In this document: positions 33,165 through 50,929 of the stretch, piece after piece
Layout: the number at the start of each line of letters is the position of its first letter
Numbering within the stretch: the stretch's first letter is position 1
DNA from: Saccharina japonica
Lineage: Eukaryota; Sar; Phaeophyceae; Laminariales; Laminariaceae
Length of the DNA stretch: 64,000 bases
Direction of reading: 5' to 3'
Assembly: GCA_008828725.1 (NCBI GenBank)
Contig: MEHQ01002412.1
Location: 81,148 to 145,147, forward strand
The notes under the pieces: generated by a model
Database searches by the model: none
Seen by the model: the letters and a program-made list of their open reading frames with translations, nothing else
Told to the model about the DNA's origin: nothing
Made by a program: the position numbers and the translations under genes

Positions 33165-34471
33165 GTATGACCACACTACTCGTAGTGCACTTGAAAGCTT
33201 GGCATTATCAGGTCTGGAAAAAGGAATTCAAGGATGTCTTCCGGGTAGGCATAAGAGAAGCAGACCTTCCCAAATATGAGGTTCAACAGCTGATAATCGA
33301 GTTTCAGCTGGTGGTCGGGCAGGGGCAAGCGTCGATGATGCTTGCCATGAGGGACATGATGGCCGAGTTCACCAGGAGCAAAGGCCGACCTGGATCCAGC
33401 AGTGCTGGGAGCAGCGCTGCTGGAAGAGAAGGCCCACGAGGGGCTGAACCCTCTGCTGTACGAGAAACTTCTGCTGCTGCTGTAGGCGTGGCAGGAGATA
33501 CAGAAGCAGAAAGAGAGACAACTTTGCGTGGGGGTGCCTCACGCAATCTCGGGGCGACGGGGCGCAGAGAGGTTGCTGTTCCTGTCGAGTTGGGCCCAGC
33601 CAGGGGCCAGCCAGGCCAGCCAAGGAGGGCTGGCGAATGGGATGCATTCCCAGGCGGTGAGTTGGGTGGTGGTTGTGAGCTGCCTTCGTATCTCACGCCA
33701 TTTGGCCTACAAGCATAACGCTGCACCATCGTTTAGTGGCCTGAAATCCGAATTTACCTCTTGTACAAAGGACGCTCGTTGTTACGCAAAATAAGTAGGG
33801 TTCTTGTCTACTTTCGTGTCGGAACCACCTGACGTAGGGGGATTAGACATCGAAACTCGGTACTTGTTGCAAGGGGGTATATCCGCGGAAGTGTACACAT
33901 TCATACACTGGCGTGGAATTGCCTGTCGACGGCCCTCAAGCGTAAGAGCGATAAAAGTATACTGCACAGGTGTACCTAACCGAGGGAAGCGTGGGATGCT
34001 CTCCTTGCGTGGTACGGCCCTCAAACTACGGGGGGAAAACCCGACCTATCTCGACGACTTAACAGTTTCAAGATATCGCCGGGGAGCAACCCTCTGGAGA
34101 AGATGAGTAGGATCGGGGATCTTGACGCTGAGATGCGTACAGCAGGTCTGACACTCGACGACCACATGCTGTACACCATCTTCGTCGACGCTCTGCCGGC
34201 CGAGTACGAGGTGGAGGCACAGGACCTGGCATCTCGTGACGGTATCGACCGCGATGACATCATCAAGGCTGTTCGAGAGCGGCACCACCGACTTTCTAGA
34301 ATCAGGAAAAAAGGTCCAACGCTAGCCATCTTGGCCAAGCTATGTACGCCGGCGGTGGCGGCGGCGGTTGTGGCCGGAGGAAAGGTGGCGGCGGCGGACG
34401 ACGCGGAAACGGTGCAGACGGTGGCGAAGGGAAAGACAGAAAGCAGGGGAAGCACGGAAGAGGCGCCGTAG
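33158..34471 (+). pseudogene. Copia gag, fragmented
   Basis: An N-terminal frame (33158-33718) carries WHYQVWKKEFKDVF and a QASMMLAMRDMMAEF helix. The conserved gag core is at 34103-34320 (MSRIGDLDAEMRTAGLTLDD, LPAEYEVEAQDL, DDIIKAVRERHHR), matching the UBN2-type gag of Copia elements. Between them (33720-34100) frames are interrupted. Gag would form the particle that packages the element RNA. Confidence 0.65.
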
Positions 34472-34760
34472 CTGCCGGCGGCGATGGCGGTAGCGCCGAA
34501 GTCGCCGAAGATAGTACCCCCGAGGTGGGGTGCTACAGGTGCGGCAAGAAGGGCCATGCCAACTTCGATTGTACGGCAAAGATATGCAGCCGATGCCCGA
34601 GGACGGGGGCACGCTGCCGATGTCCGCCCCACGTCTAAAGAGGATCGATGCAGCCGATGCAACGGACTGGGGCACATTGCAGATGTCTGCCCCCTCGTCG
34701 AAGGAAGACACTGTGCTGGCGGTATCGACCGAGGTTGGGGCGACGGGCGACGACGGCGAT
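34342..34760 (+). pseudogene. Copia gag C-terminus with zinc knuckles
   Basis: A Gly/Arg-rich stretch leads to CYRCGKKGHANFDC (34531-34572), a textbook CX2CX4HX4C nucleic-acid-binding knuckle. A second knuckle, CSRCNGLGHIADVC, lies at about 34645-34686 in another frame, showing a frameshift between them. Confidence 0.75.
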
Positions 34761-34919
34761 GGTCCGGCTCAGGCCTCAGCTTTCAAGGTCGAAGAGACAG
34801 GCAAGCGCAGTGATGGTTTGGGCAGAATGGGGGGGAAATAATCGGCTTGGTAGGTAGGAGACGAGGCCTGGAGTTGCGATAGTGGAGCGTCTACTCAAAT
34901 AACACCCTCAGCAGATTGC

Positions 34920-35138
34920 ATGATCAACTACAGAGAATTCAACTCGAAACTGCGCATTGCCGATGGTCCAACTCTCTCAATCGAAGGATACAGTAATGTT
35001 CGCTTTGTCTTTCGGTCCGGAAACGGTCTCGTGAAAGTGCTGCTGACTAGCGTTGCGCACGTGCCAGGCATCTGCTATCACCTATTTTCCCTGCCCACTT
35101 TCGTCAAGAACGGCCACACTATCAAAGGGTGCCCCTAG
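34920..35138 (+). pseudogene. Copia protease-region fragment
   Basis: Encodes LRIADGPTLSIEGYSNVRF and LTSVAHVPGICYHLFSLPTF, the conserved stretch that follows the Asp protease active site in Copia polyproteins. The DSG active-site triad itself is not visible in frame. A TAG at 35137 ends the frame. Confidence 0.6.
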
Positions 35139-35285
35139 GGGATTGTTGTCCGGCTCAAGTCAGAGCGTTCGATCGTGATTCCGTTGAGTGGGACTCTGTA
35201 CAGCCTTTACGGCTACCGGACCGACAACAGTAGTGGGTAATTTTCCTCTGCTGTACTCTCCCCTCGGCAACAGCCCAACAAGTCC

Positions 35286-36180
35286 GTGATCGGCATCAAC
35301 GAAAAACACTATCCGGCTGAACACTCCAACGAGGTTCTACTCCGCAAGACCGCGGAGCAGGAAGGAATCGCTTTCGAGGGGAACCTGCTCGAATGCAGGG
35401 GGTGCTCCGTGGCGAAGGGGCTTTGCAAGAGTACCAAGCAGTCCACGCACACACGAGCAGGTAACAAGCTCGGGAGGTTGTTTGTGGATTAGAGTGATTC
35501 CAAGGTGGTAGAGTCTCTCGGCAGGAAGCGGTACACTCCCATTGTGTGCGATGACTTTTCACGGTATACATGGGTGTATTGTATACGCCACAAGTCGGAC
35601 GCCGCGGAATTGGTTGAACAGTTCCTCGCGGAAACTCGCGCAGACGATATCCTTCTGAAAGTGGTCATCGTCCGATCGAACTGGGGTGGTGAATTCCGTG
35701 GGGGGGCGTTTGGAGACCTGTGTAGAACACGAGGGATCAATCAGGAATTCAGGACGGCAGATAGTCCCTAGTTCAATGAGGTAGCAGAGCGCGCGCTAGG
35801 CTTGATCGAGACGGCCGCAATGGCAGGCTGAATCCAGTCTCGCGAGCTATATCCTGGCGCGCAACCACCAGCAACTGAGTCGTTGTGGGTTGAAGCGTCG
35901 CACTGGGCGTGCGACGCTTTGAACCGTACAGCAACCACCGCTGACCCTGAGAGCAAGTCGCTACACGAGATGTGGTATGGTAAACCTCCCCCGGTAGCAC
36001 TTCTATCTTTCCTCAAGCCTGGCTACTGCAAGGTTAAGAGGGAAAACAAGTCTCAGATGAGAGCACAGGAGTGTGTTTACCTTGGCCCTGCACCCAACTA
36101 CCCCCGAGACTCTGTGCGAGTGCTGACTAGAAACCGTACCGTACAGATCACGCGCAAAATAGCCTGGCAGCGCGTGTCAC
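35286..36180 (+). pseudogene. Copia GAG-pre-integrase and integrase, with stops
   Basis: Pre-integrase: HSNEVLLRKTAEQEGI then CRGCSVAKGLCKSTKQS (zinc-binding HHCC remnant). The integrase core starts at 35505 with VCDDFSRYTWVYCIRHKSDA and VRSNWGGEF, where the family normally has RSDNGGEF, so a catalytic Asp is lost. In-frame stops fall at 35490, 35769 and 35829. The C-terminal part (35883-36180) has the SKSLHEMWYGKPPPV and VYLGPAPNYPRDS motifs typical of Copia integrase tails. It cannot encode an active enzyme. Confidence 0.8.
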
Positions 36181-36470
36181 CTGCCCCACTTGTACCTGCC
36201 CAGTCGAGTGACTCCCTGTCTATGGAAGAGGGGGGGTCCGAGGTAGACGACGGAGGCACGTCGGGTCGAGATGGTGGGGGAGTGGTGGATGACCTGGACG
36301 ACGGTTTGGCTCGCCTGGACGACCTCGATTTGACGCGGGGGTTCAATCTGGACGAGTTTTTGGAGGAGCTCGCCTCCCAGGCACCTGCCGCCGGCGATGC
36401 CGGCGACGGGACAGCAAAGACGATGGGTTCGTCTCAAGGGGGCGCGGTGGACGCTTCCTCGGCCCGGTAG
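36181..36470 (+). pseudogene. Acidic linker of the Copia polyprotein
   Basis: An Asp/Glu/Gly-rich low-complexity segment continuing the integrase frame and ending at TAG 36468-36470. This sequence usually separates integrase from RT in Copia elements; here the RT is missing. Confidence 0.5.
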
Positions 36471-36609
36471 GGAGGTTCGAAACAGCGGAGACAATGGATT
36501 CGTCTCGAGGGGGCGCGGTGGACGCCTCCGCGGTCTCGGTAGGAAGGGCCGAAAGCGGCCCGGGCGAAGCATCAGCCTTTCGGTCTTGTCATTGCTGTGC
36601 CAGGGAGGT

Positions 36610-36829
36610 TGTTCATTAGGATCGTGTCAGCAATGACGGTTACAAAATTTGTAGAGGGTTGCGTATATATTCGCAGGCGTTATTATGGAATTCTGCCTCG
36701 TGCAGGAGGAGAGCTCGAGCTCTCCGCTCACTCTCCGTTATCTCTCTCTCTCTCGCTCGGTCCTCTAATGCAACGACCTTGAAACATCTCATCAGATTGC
36801 GAAGCAGTCAGGGCATCCAGATTTGGAAT
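36610..36829 (+). repeat. Copia element 3' LTR
   Basis: About 220 bp beginning TGTTCATTAGGATCGTGTCA, the partner of 32952-33164. No clear 5-bp target-site duplication could be read. Confidence 0.75.
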
Positions 36830-36848
36830 CTACGAACACTCTTCACTC

Positions 36849-42894
<6,046 letters not shown>

Positions 42895-42924
42895 AGTTCA
42901 CCAGCAAAACTTACAGTCCCATTG

Positions 42925-44735
42925 ATCGAGGTGTGAGCGGGACAATGTCGGAGAGCAAAATGTAGCACATACCGCTAGGTATTTACTTATGTACGTACAT
43001 ACAGGTAGTAGTAGTCAAAAGTGAAATAAAACAGGTCGTCATTTCTTCTGCAGCTCGCTCTGCTTATCTATATATCTGTGTCTGTGTACTAGAGGTGTTA
43101 CCCGACGAGTACCCGTCTTAAACGGGTACCCGCCAACTCTGAGAAAAAATGTCCGGGTACTCGCGAGTATTTACGCCCATTTTGGGCGGGTACCCGAGTA
43201 CCCGTTTAACGGCGGGTACCCGCTTAACACCCGGGTACTCGTCTAACAGCCGAGTATCCAAATGCCCGGGGCCCAAATACTTGGCGAGTATGAAGTGTTA
43301 CCCGTACCCCGTCACGGGTATTAGCAAGCCGAGTAACACTCGAGAGTACCCGGGTAATTGGCAAAAGGGTAACACTTTAATATGGTGTGGCATGTGAGGC
43401 ATGAAACAGCGTTTTTATTTTGAAAAGGGATCCCTCGAGAATATTTACCAAATACTGCCCAGGGGACGTGATTTAGGGGACGATAAGTTGCCATCTCCGG
43501 GATTTCTGAGATAAATCAACGAGTACCGGGGTACCCGGGCCCCAAATACTCGGCGAGTATGAAGTGTTAGTCGTACCCGTGACGGGTATTAGCAAGCCAG
43601 GTAATACTCGCGAGTACCCGGATAATTGGCAAAAAAAGGGTAACACCTCTAGTGTTTACGAATGCATACATGTATGGTACGTGCCCGATTTGTATTCGAC
43701 AGGGGGGGCATCACACACAAAAGAAAGAGTGCCCCGACGATTGGCATCACGCACAATGCACAATCAACCAGTGTGTTTTACCGTTACCCCCCAACTAAAA
43801 GTTGAATATCATCGACCGAAACAATAGGGCTGAACTTTTGACTCTGAACTCTACGTAGCCTGGTATTATACGAGTGACTGGCTATGTTAATAATGCGGAC
43901 GATAAATAGGCAGCCCCAACCGAAATGAACTGAAAAGTTGAAACGAACGACCTATTTAACTTACAAAACAAAACAACGATGGCGGTAAGCGGCAAGATAC
44001 AAACAAGGTAGCACCGGCTGTAAAACAACCTGATGCCATGCGGAGCCCGCATACTGTACCATTTTTAACGGAGGGACCTATTTTCTCGTGGACGCAGGCA
44101 CACAAACATAAACCACTGCACAAAACTTATTCTCGATCCTCACCCGTAAATACCAGCAGTATTATTAGCTGTCGTATACTTGAAGCGAGAGGTCAGCGTT
44201 AACTTTGTCCCCATCACGATTGTTGCGATCACGATCACAGCAGTATGCATCGCGCCGATATGTATTATATAGGTGTAAGGACTGCTGTTGTATGTAGCAC
44301 CCACTTTATTTCCACAGACAGCAGCAGCAGTAGAACGGTATAAATCAGCAATGGCAGCTACTCTGTAGTACTAATACACTACTGCTACGAGTGAGGATCG
44401 AAAATACGCTGTGCGTGGTTTATTTGTGTGTTCCCGTCCACGAAACGAGATCACTTCCTCCGTTAATATTCGAACGCGGACTCCGCGTGCCATACCAGCT
44501 AGTAAGTTATTTTACAGCCAGTGCCTTGTACCTTGCCACGATCGTTGTTTTATTTTGCGAGTTAAAAACCACTCGCTCACTTGTCCCATTTCAACTTTTC
44601 AGTTCATTTCGGTTGGCGCTTTCTGCCTGTTACCCCATCCATAAAACGTTCTACATATCATATATACAACAGCAGGGTATGTAACATTTTGCCCTCCGAC
44701 ACTATCATCGTCCCGCTCACACCTCGACCACGAGG
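42925..44735. repeat. Split inverted repeat with nested insertions
   Basis: GATCGAGGTGTGAGCGGGAC (42925) is inverted at 44715-44735, and GGAGAGCAAAATGTAGCACA is inverted near 44677-44697. CCAACCGAAATGAACTGAAA (43915) is inverted at about 44595-44615, followed on both arms by a block with ACAACGAT and GGCTGTAAAA. The left arm is interrupted by about 850 bp that includes the hAT-like element 43090-43651. Probably an old foldback or TIR element. No coding frame is recognised. Confidence 0.55.
43090..43651. mobile_element. hAT-like non-autonomous element
   Basis: 562 bp with 14-bp inverted ends TAGAGGTGTTACCC and GGGTAACACCTCTA. Flanking 8-mers CTGTGTAC and GTGTTTAC agree at six of eight positions, a plausible decayed target-site duplication. 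The interior is full of CGAGTACCCG / CGGGTACCCG words. A right-end block of about 115 bp (CAAATACTCGGCGAGTATGA, GACGGGTATTAGCAAGCC) is present twice (43266-43378 and 43535-43651). No transposase. Confidence 0.75.
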
Positions 44736-45025
44736 ACTGCTGTGAGTACATGGCCCGCGTTTTGGGTGGACTTCACGGCTGGTGTTCGTGTGTATGCAGG
44801 TAGTACTGCTGTAATCAGGTGGCGACTAAAGTTAGCCTTAACTAACTGACATCCTGCACCAATAAAACACACAACGACGAGCTACAAAGAAGGCACCAAC
44901 TGGTCAGACACGAAGAAGAGTCGGACGCACAGAACTCCGCAAAAAAATCGGACGCTACTATAGTGATGTAATGATAAATTAATACCTACACAGGGGCGCC
45001 CGGGGATTGGGATGCCATACACCTA

Positions 45026-45058
<33 letters not shown>

Positions 45059-45640
45059 TAACCGGTAGGTTTTGCGATGCCTAATTTTCTCTGTTTCCCG
45101 GCTGGTGAATCAATAGCTCGTGTAACGAGTACGTACGTACGGATCCCTGTATTAGGGTGTGTGCGGGATAGATGTGATGGTAGAAAAAGGACACCAGGCA
45201 CACACCAAGTGATGAGCAAATATGTGCGTATCTATTTACTGTTGTGATCCTTGCCATCCGACAGAGTGTATGTAGCATGAGCTTCAACGTTGACTACTCA
45301 AAAGCACCCCGAAACAAAAAAAAAGGGCAACAAAATAGTCCTCTGCGCAGGGTCTACTCCCTTCGGTGCCCACCTCTGGCTTTTGCGCTATATCTACTCC
45401 GTTTTCTGTCCTTACTCCTTCCTTCTCATCACGCACTATTTTGTTCTACTCTAACTTTTAAGTTGCATCCAAGCTCCATCCCCCCGCCATCGGTGTCCCT
45501 CACTGCTCATTCTTGCCTCCTGGCGGTCCCTAAGCTGGAGCTTAAACCGCGACACCCTCCTCGAAATGGCTATATCTGTGCTCCTTCACCACCCTCTTTT
45601 CATGGCCATGGATCCTCCACCCCCCCCCTCCCCCACCCCC
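44736..45640. other. No gene recognised; short ACT/CTG tract
   Basis: A (TAC)n/(TGC)n tract lies at 45020-45060. The 137-codon plus-strand frame at 45244-45657 is Pro/Ser-rich and lies opposite the 3' end of the LINE. I do not support it as a gene. Confidence 0.4.
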
Positions 45641-45654
45641 CCGTCCCGCGGCGC

Positions 45655-48412
45655 TAGATGCTAGCTGGTCGATGAAGTTGCTGCCTTCTACTCCGAAGCG
45701 CCCAAAGCTTTCCACCGCTAAAGGGGTAAGTCTGTGGCTCCGTTCTTCGAAGGACACATGTCCCGGACGAGCGTAGTGTTGACGCTTGCGCGCCTCGGAG
45801 GTAGAGGCAGCTTCTCCATCGTGATCAGCTCTGGTGCCTTGCAGGCGTACCTGCACTTGCGGGTCTGCATGGGTGACGTCCAGTGAGACGGACTTGTCCC
45901 TGTATTCCCGGTTCGGAGCGTCTTGAAGACTTGATCTCCTGATGACGATGTCCATCCGCAGGTTCCTTCCCGCAATGAACGGTTGGCCGCTCTCCGCTTG
46001 GTGTGGAATTCCGAGCCGATTCGAAGTGCGGGAGGTCGCGTGGAGAAGTGGTTGGTGCTGGTTCACTTGCGTTCCAGCTCTGGGGCAGATGCGTGCGTGC
46101 CGGGTGTCCACGTTGGCTTCGTTGCAGCAGGGGCAGCTCACTGCCACGTGCTCCTTCATCCCTAGGAAGCGCCTTCCCGTGCCCACGAACTCTCCTGCGG
46201 GCATGACCCCGACCGAGTCTGCCGGCCCCGCCCGAAGACATGCAGTGGCTCCTGCTCCTTGTAGGCCCCTGTAACGAGCCTTGGCGAGGGCCTTTGCTTC
46301 GCACCTCCCCAGCGGGTGGCCCGGTCCCAGCGGGCGTGGCATCTCCGGCAGCTGGTCTAGAGAAGCTGTGTGGGCAGCATGCCTGCCCTGGTAAGCCAGC
46401 ACGCCCAATTTATATCGGGCTTTGCGGGAGTTCGTGGTGACGGCGTCGTGCGCAACCAACATATCGGCGTCTAGGGTCCTTGGGGCCCTGTCCTTTTCTT
46501 CACCTAGAGCCCATTCTAGCCAAGACTCGGGGACGATTCCTTCCATCGCTTCCTTTGAAACCCCTCACGTATCTCGAACCTCCCGCAAGCTGCCATCTAG
46601 CTGAGCAATGATGCTTGATTCAGGGACCCCCCTCCTCACTCGGTATCATGTTGGGCCCGTGAGGTCTGCTAAAACCTCCGGTAGGGTCCCGACTCTGCTG
46701 CCAATGGAGGCAGATATTCACCTCGCTTCCGTCGACGGTAGCCCTAACCCTCCCGCTCCCGTGGAAAGGCATGCTTGGGCTTGCTGGTGAGGGTTCAGAG
46801 TCGGCTGGTTACCCGGGAACCCTGCCTGGAAAAACGACGGTGCCTTCTCCGCTCCGGGTAGCTCCAGGGTCATTTCGTACGCCCACTGTACCCCGTTCTC
46901 TGCCCTTCTGCATGCTTCGAGAGACATCCGCGTGTTCGGAGCCCTTTCTATGTAACTTGGCCTCGCCCGAGGGATTTGATGGAGATGAGGATCGCCGCTT
47001 GCTTGTCGGGCATGTTGGCGAGGCAGGGCGCTAGGCGGTTTACTCCTCCACCCCTTTCTATCTTCATTGCTAGGTCCATCGATCGCGCGACACCTACCAC
47101 CGTCGCCCCTCCCGCCTGCGATGCTTGCATCAACGATTTCCAGGGGCGAAATCTCCTCTGCCGTCAGTGCGTACCATTTGGGGGGTAGTGATACGGTCTT
47201 GGCGGGGTTGACCACAATGCCGATGTCTTCTAGCCCTCGCGGTAGGAAGGTAAAGGCTCTGACCGTGTCAGCCGTGATCCTCATGAGGCCAAGATCAATA
47301 TCATCCATGTACGCGAAGGCTTTCACCCCTTCTCGATCAAACTCCTCTCGGGAGCGCTTCTTCATATCGCCAGACAGTACATTGCCGGCCCCATGGGGTC
47401 CCCCTGCTGGACTTCACTAGAGCAGGCGACCCTGCTGATCTCCCCGGAGTCCATCCGAACAACCACGTCAGCAGGTCTTGTGCTATTGCACTTGGCAGCA
47501 AACGGCGCGAGCGCTGAGACACAGTTGGCCGCCTCTGCAAGAACCGCCGTTCTTTTGACGGTGTTGAAGGCATTGGAACAGTCTGTGAGACTGGCGCCAG
47601 TTGCCCGTCCCGTGCAGAGTTATAGCCCTGAGACCCACATGACCCCCTCCGCCAAGTACGGCGACCCCGAACCGCCTCACCTCTCGGTTGACCTTCTCCA
47701 ATCGCGGCCGCTACTGTCGCATAGCCCCTGCGGCGACGAGCCTCTTCCATTCCATGCCCACGCAAACCGGCCGGCACTTTTCCCCTAATGCGGTGAGATT
47801 CGACTGCAAGGAGGGCTGCCAGAACTCGGTCGGGAACGCGTTCGGCTCGTCGACGATTCTCCACCAGAAGGCTTTCATGCCCTTTGCAAACTCCTCCCGC
47901 CCAATGGCGGTGTGGATGATAGACTGCAGGTGGGAAAATCGTTGACCGTCGCTTCCGAAGCCTGAAAAGGCGCTGCGGGAGCTGGTGGCGTCGGAGAGCA
48001 CCTCGGAGGCGTACTCGTTGTCCGGGCGCCATGGGAGGGCATTTCCACCTTCTATCTTGATGGTGCTCGCCAGCATTGCAGCCGCCGCTGCCGCGGAAAC
48101 GGCGGCGTGGTCTTCGGATGGGAACTGGCATACCAGTGCGTCCCACGTCTTATCGTTTCCCGCTGATCGTGGCTCTGCTAGAAGGTTGCGTGCTGCCACT
48201 CTGATCCCTCCAGCGTGGCGACACGCCGAAGACGCCTGTTCGAGCTTCGCCTCGTCCGAGGGTCCATAGGCGGCATCCCTTGGCGTGTAGTCCCCGCCCC
48301 TGGTGAACGTCATCAGCCATGGGCGAAGGAGGGCTGTATGCACGTTCCCCGCCAACGCAAACCTCTGTCGCCTCTTGATCCGGCCGGTCGGTGAGGGGAA
48401 TAGAGCTGGCAT
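45655..48412 (-). pseudogene. LINE polyprotein: YMDD reverse transcriptase plus C-terminal endonuclease-like region
   Basis: Read from 48412 downward. The N-terminal RT region holds GFGSDGQRFSHLQSIIHTAI and a RPVCVGMEWKRLVAAG block. Motif A-like NAFNTVKRTAVLAEAAN is near 47585-47535, motif B QQGDPMGPAMYCLA near 47420-47380, and motif C AFAYMDDIDLGL at about 47325-47290, with both catalytic Asp present. Frames shift at about 47700 and 47375. The C-terminal part (46546-45660) carries CPCCNEANVDTRHARIC, then NLRMDIVI and SLDVTHADPQ, then LAVESFGRFG. A Cys/His knuckle followed by an R-x-D/DVT pair fits a restriction-like (PD-(D/E)XK) endonuclease as in R2-type LINEs. That assignment is inference. 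A minus-strand CGVCGVTLQLG...HVLHARC stretch at about 48920-48830 may be its N-terminal zinc region. Inactive because of frameshifts. Confidence 0.75.
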
Positions 48413-49480
48413 GATATATTATAAATGAGTCGCTCGTAGGAGCGAGTTCGGCGTCGCTGAGTCCCGGTTTGACCGGTGCACTCACATGACGTGGACAAGG
48501 GTATCAAGCACGTGAATTCTCAGGCGCACTTGTGCGCCTGCCAACGGCGGCTGCACGTTTTCCCGGTCGCGAAAGGTTGCCTCAGGTTATCCAACGAGAC
48601 GGTGTCGAGTGGTGGCCCTATACCTAGGATTGTATGATCTCATCCGTGCAAACATCTCCCCCTGCGTGGGTCCTCGTCGCCTATGGTCCCTTCTCCCATC
48701 CTCCCGGCCCGATGGCGGAGACCCGGATCCCCTTAGACCGCTGCCCCCAGTGCATCCGGTCTTGGATGCTGAGCTTCGCAGTTGGCTGCTTGCTGGACAG
48801 CAGAGTGGTGCCGGTGCCGCGCCTCTCTCGAGGGTCGACTGCACAACGAGCGTGGAGCACGTGGTGCTCTTGCCCATATGTAAAGCGTACAGCCCGGGGC
48901 CCGAGCTGGAGCGTTACACCGCAGACCCCGCACGCTACTTCTGCTCTGGTATCGCCAAGGAAGGCACAGGGGCGCATCCCGTCCTCGGGTCTCCTCGCCG
49001 GCGCCCTAGGGGAGCCTCCCGCTGGAGCCTCTCCGTTTGGGATCCTAGACCCACTGTCGTTCTCCCTCCACTTCTTTGGCTCGCCTCTCTCCTTTCCAGC
49101 CCCCTTGCACCGCTACTTCGCACCCCTCCAGCTTCCGCATCTCCAGCCCCTTACCCATTTCCGGCCACTTTAATAGGATTTCTCCTTGTAACCCCCCCCA
49201 CTCCCCTGACCCATCCGCCCCATATTTCCCCCCCCGTGTACCCCGCAACCCCTCCATCCTTGCTCTCTCCGCTCCATCTACTCCTCCCACTTCCCCCGCT
49301 CCTGCCGCTCCCTCCGCCCTCTTCTCCCCGCTGCTCCCTCGCTTTCCCTCCGCACGGAACCCCACTCCCGCCGCCGCCTCCTTCCCTCCCGGCCTGGCCT
49401 GACGAGGGGTAGCCCACATACACCGTCCCCCTCGCCCACAGCTCCCACAAGCTCCCACCGCTCCCACCTATCTTACACGC
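48413..49480 (-). other. Possible upstream part of the minus-strand LINE
   Basis: The minus-strand frame 48977-48681 has a Cys/His cluster (ACGVCG, HHVLHARC) that could belong to the LINE protein. The overlapping plus-strand 267-codon frame is Pro/Ser-rich and probably its shadow. 49076-49450 is a pyrimidine-rich (TCCC-type) tract. Confidence 0.3.
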
Positions 49481-50412
49481 GTGCTACCGACTATAAGTAA
49501 TAAGGTACAAGGTATAACGCTTTATTTTGCCGCAATCTTTTGTGAACTGATCTGTTATTAAGGCTCCTACCTTAACCCAAAATCGTCCGACTTTGATCTG
49601 TTGTGTTGCCAAATTTTCCATTGGACACTTAACGACCTTATTGTAGCACAATGGATGTTTATCGGGTAGGAGTTTTTGTTTCCTCCTAACCACTTGTTTG
49701 GGCGATGTAGACAGATACTCCTCAAGTGACCACCGTCAAAAATATATATATGTATATATATTATATTTGGTATATATTATATGTGTGTGTGGTGCCATCC
49801 TTTTCGTGAGCATGGCGTTATACACGTTATGTCGTTACAGTAGCAGCACTCGAATCGACTGGGAGAACAATGTAGTATAATAATAGTAGTACGTACCGGC
49901 GGTAGATTTCGCCAAAACAAAAAAAGTAAAAACAACAAGAAAAGGTACGCCTACGAGCTGGTCCAGACGATAGTGCGAGGAGGTTACTTGCGTGTGTTTC
50001 CCAACTCGGTTTTGCTATTTCGATCTCAACAATTGTATGTAGAAGCTTTCCTCAGACCTTTCATTTGTGGCGGTTTTTTTTTCAGAGCGAGCGTGGCGGG
50101 GGGGGGGGGGCGTACTCGTTTGTTGCTCGCCTTAGTCATTTGACCACTGACCACGCATCCCTTTCGAGACGGATGTATGGCCGTTTTAATAAGAACCCCG
50201 TCGACATTCTGGCAAAACAATCACAAAACACAAAACAAAAAAAAATAGAAAACAATACGTACGTAAGAATTGTCTAACGTGCACCTGGCAGTAGACGAGA
50301 GAGATGCGAATCACGAGTGAAACTGTCAGGCGAAAGCTAAACCCGATAAATTGAGAGTTGGGAAATCAGGTCTGCGTCGCTCATCGTGATGTCTTAACTT
50401 TGTATTGCGGCT
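49481..50412. other. No gene or element recognised
   Basis: Contains TATATA stretches near 49740-49780 and a G run at 50098-50110. Nothing supportable as a gene. Confidence 0.4.
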
Positions 50413-50541
50413 ACTACGGGCAAGGAGCATAGTAAATAAGACCTACGGTACGCACAAAAAGCTATATATTATATATAATATTTCTATGTTTACTAACAAT
50501 ATTGGGTCCTATTTACTAGGGTTTACTATGGTGTCCCGTAA
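50413..50541. mobile_element. MITE family M2
   Basis: TACGGGCAAGGAGCATAGTA on the left and ACTATGGTGTCCCGTA on the right, with GGTCCTATTTACTA inside. Same family as 51401-51505. Confidence 0.65.
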
Positions 50542-50929
50542 TAGTATGCACCCCGTATTTGTTGGTAGACTACGTAAAGCGTAAAGCGTGTGGATGGGTC
50601 GATCGTTTCGTCAGGCCTTAAGGAAGGAATATCCAGACCGAGGATCAGCGTCACCCGCGCAGCATATTATTCGGACTTCGGACTTTTCGTACGATAGACT
50701 TCAGTACAACAGCAGTATCGAGATATACGGGATTTACTCGACATAATACAATTATTCTGTGGACGAAAACAACTCGGATTCAAAAACTTGTGACGTCTGC
50801 AAAATGAATGCGCTGCCAGCTTCAACAACACTGACTGCTTGCTGTGAAATAAATGTCGAATCCCGTTAGTTCCAAACGGGTGCGAAAATACCGATCGAGT
50901 GAAAGTTTTGCGAAGAAAGAAAGGTCGTC

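Larger units (their letters stand above)
32952..36829 (+). mobile_element. Decayed Copia-type LTR retrotransposon lacking RT
   Basis: About 3.9 kb between two LTRs. Internal order is gag, two zinc knuckles, protease-like region, GAG-pre-integrase, integrase, acidic linker, LTR. That order, with integrase not preceded by a reverse transcriptase, is Copia. The reverse transcriptase and RNase H, which should follow integrase, are absent: only about 650 bp separate integrase from the 3' LTR. There are several frameshifts and stops. A 70-75-bp duplication (GGTTCGTCTCAAGGGGGCGC at 36426 and GATTCGTCTCGAGGGGGCGC at 36496) sits in the linker. It inserted next to the broken NRT2 copy. Non-autonomous and inactive. 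Confidence 0.8.

Noticed and set aside
48609-49412. 267-codon plus-strand frame
   Set aside because: Pro/Ser/Leu-rich, over a pyrimidine tract and opposite the minus-strand LINE; composition fits a shadow frame.
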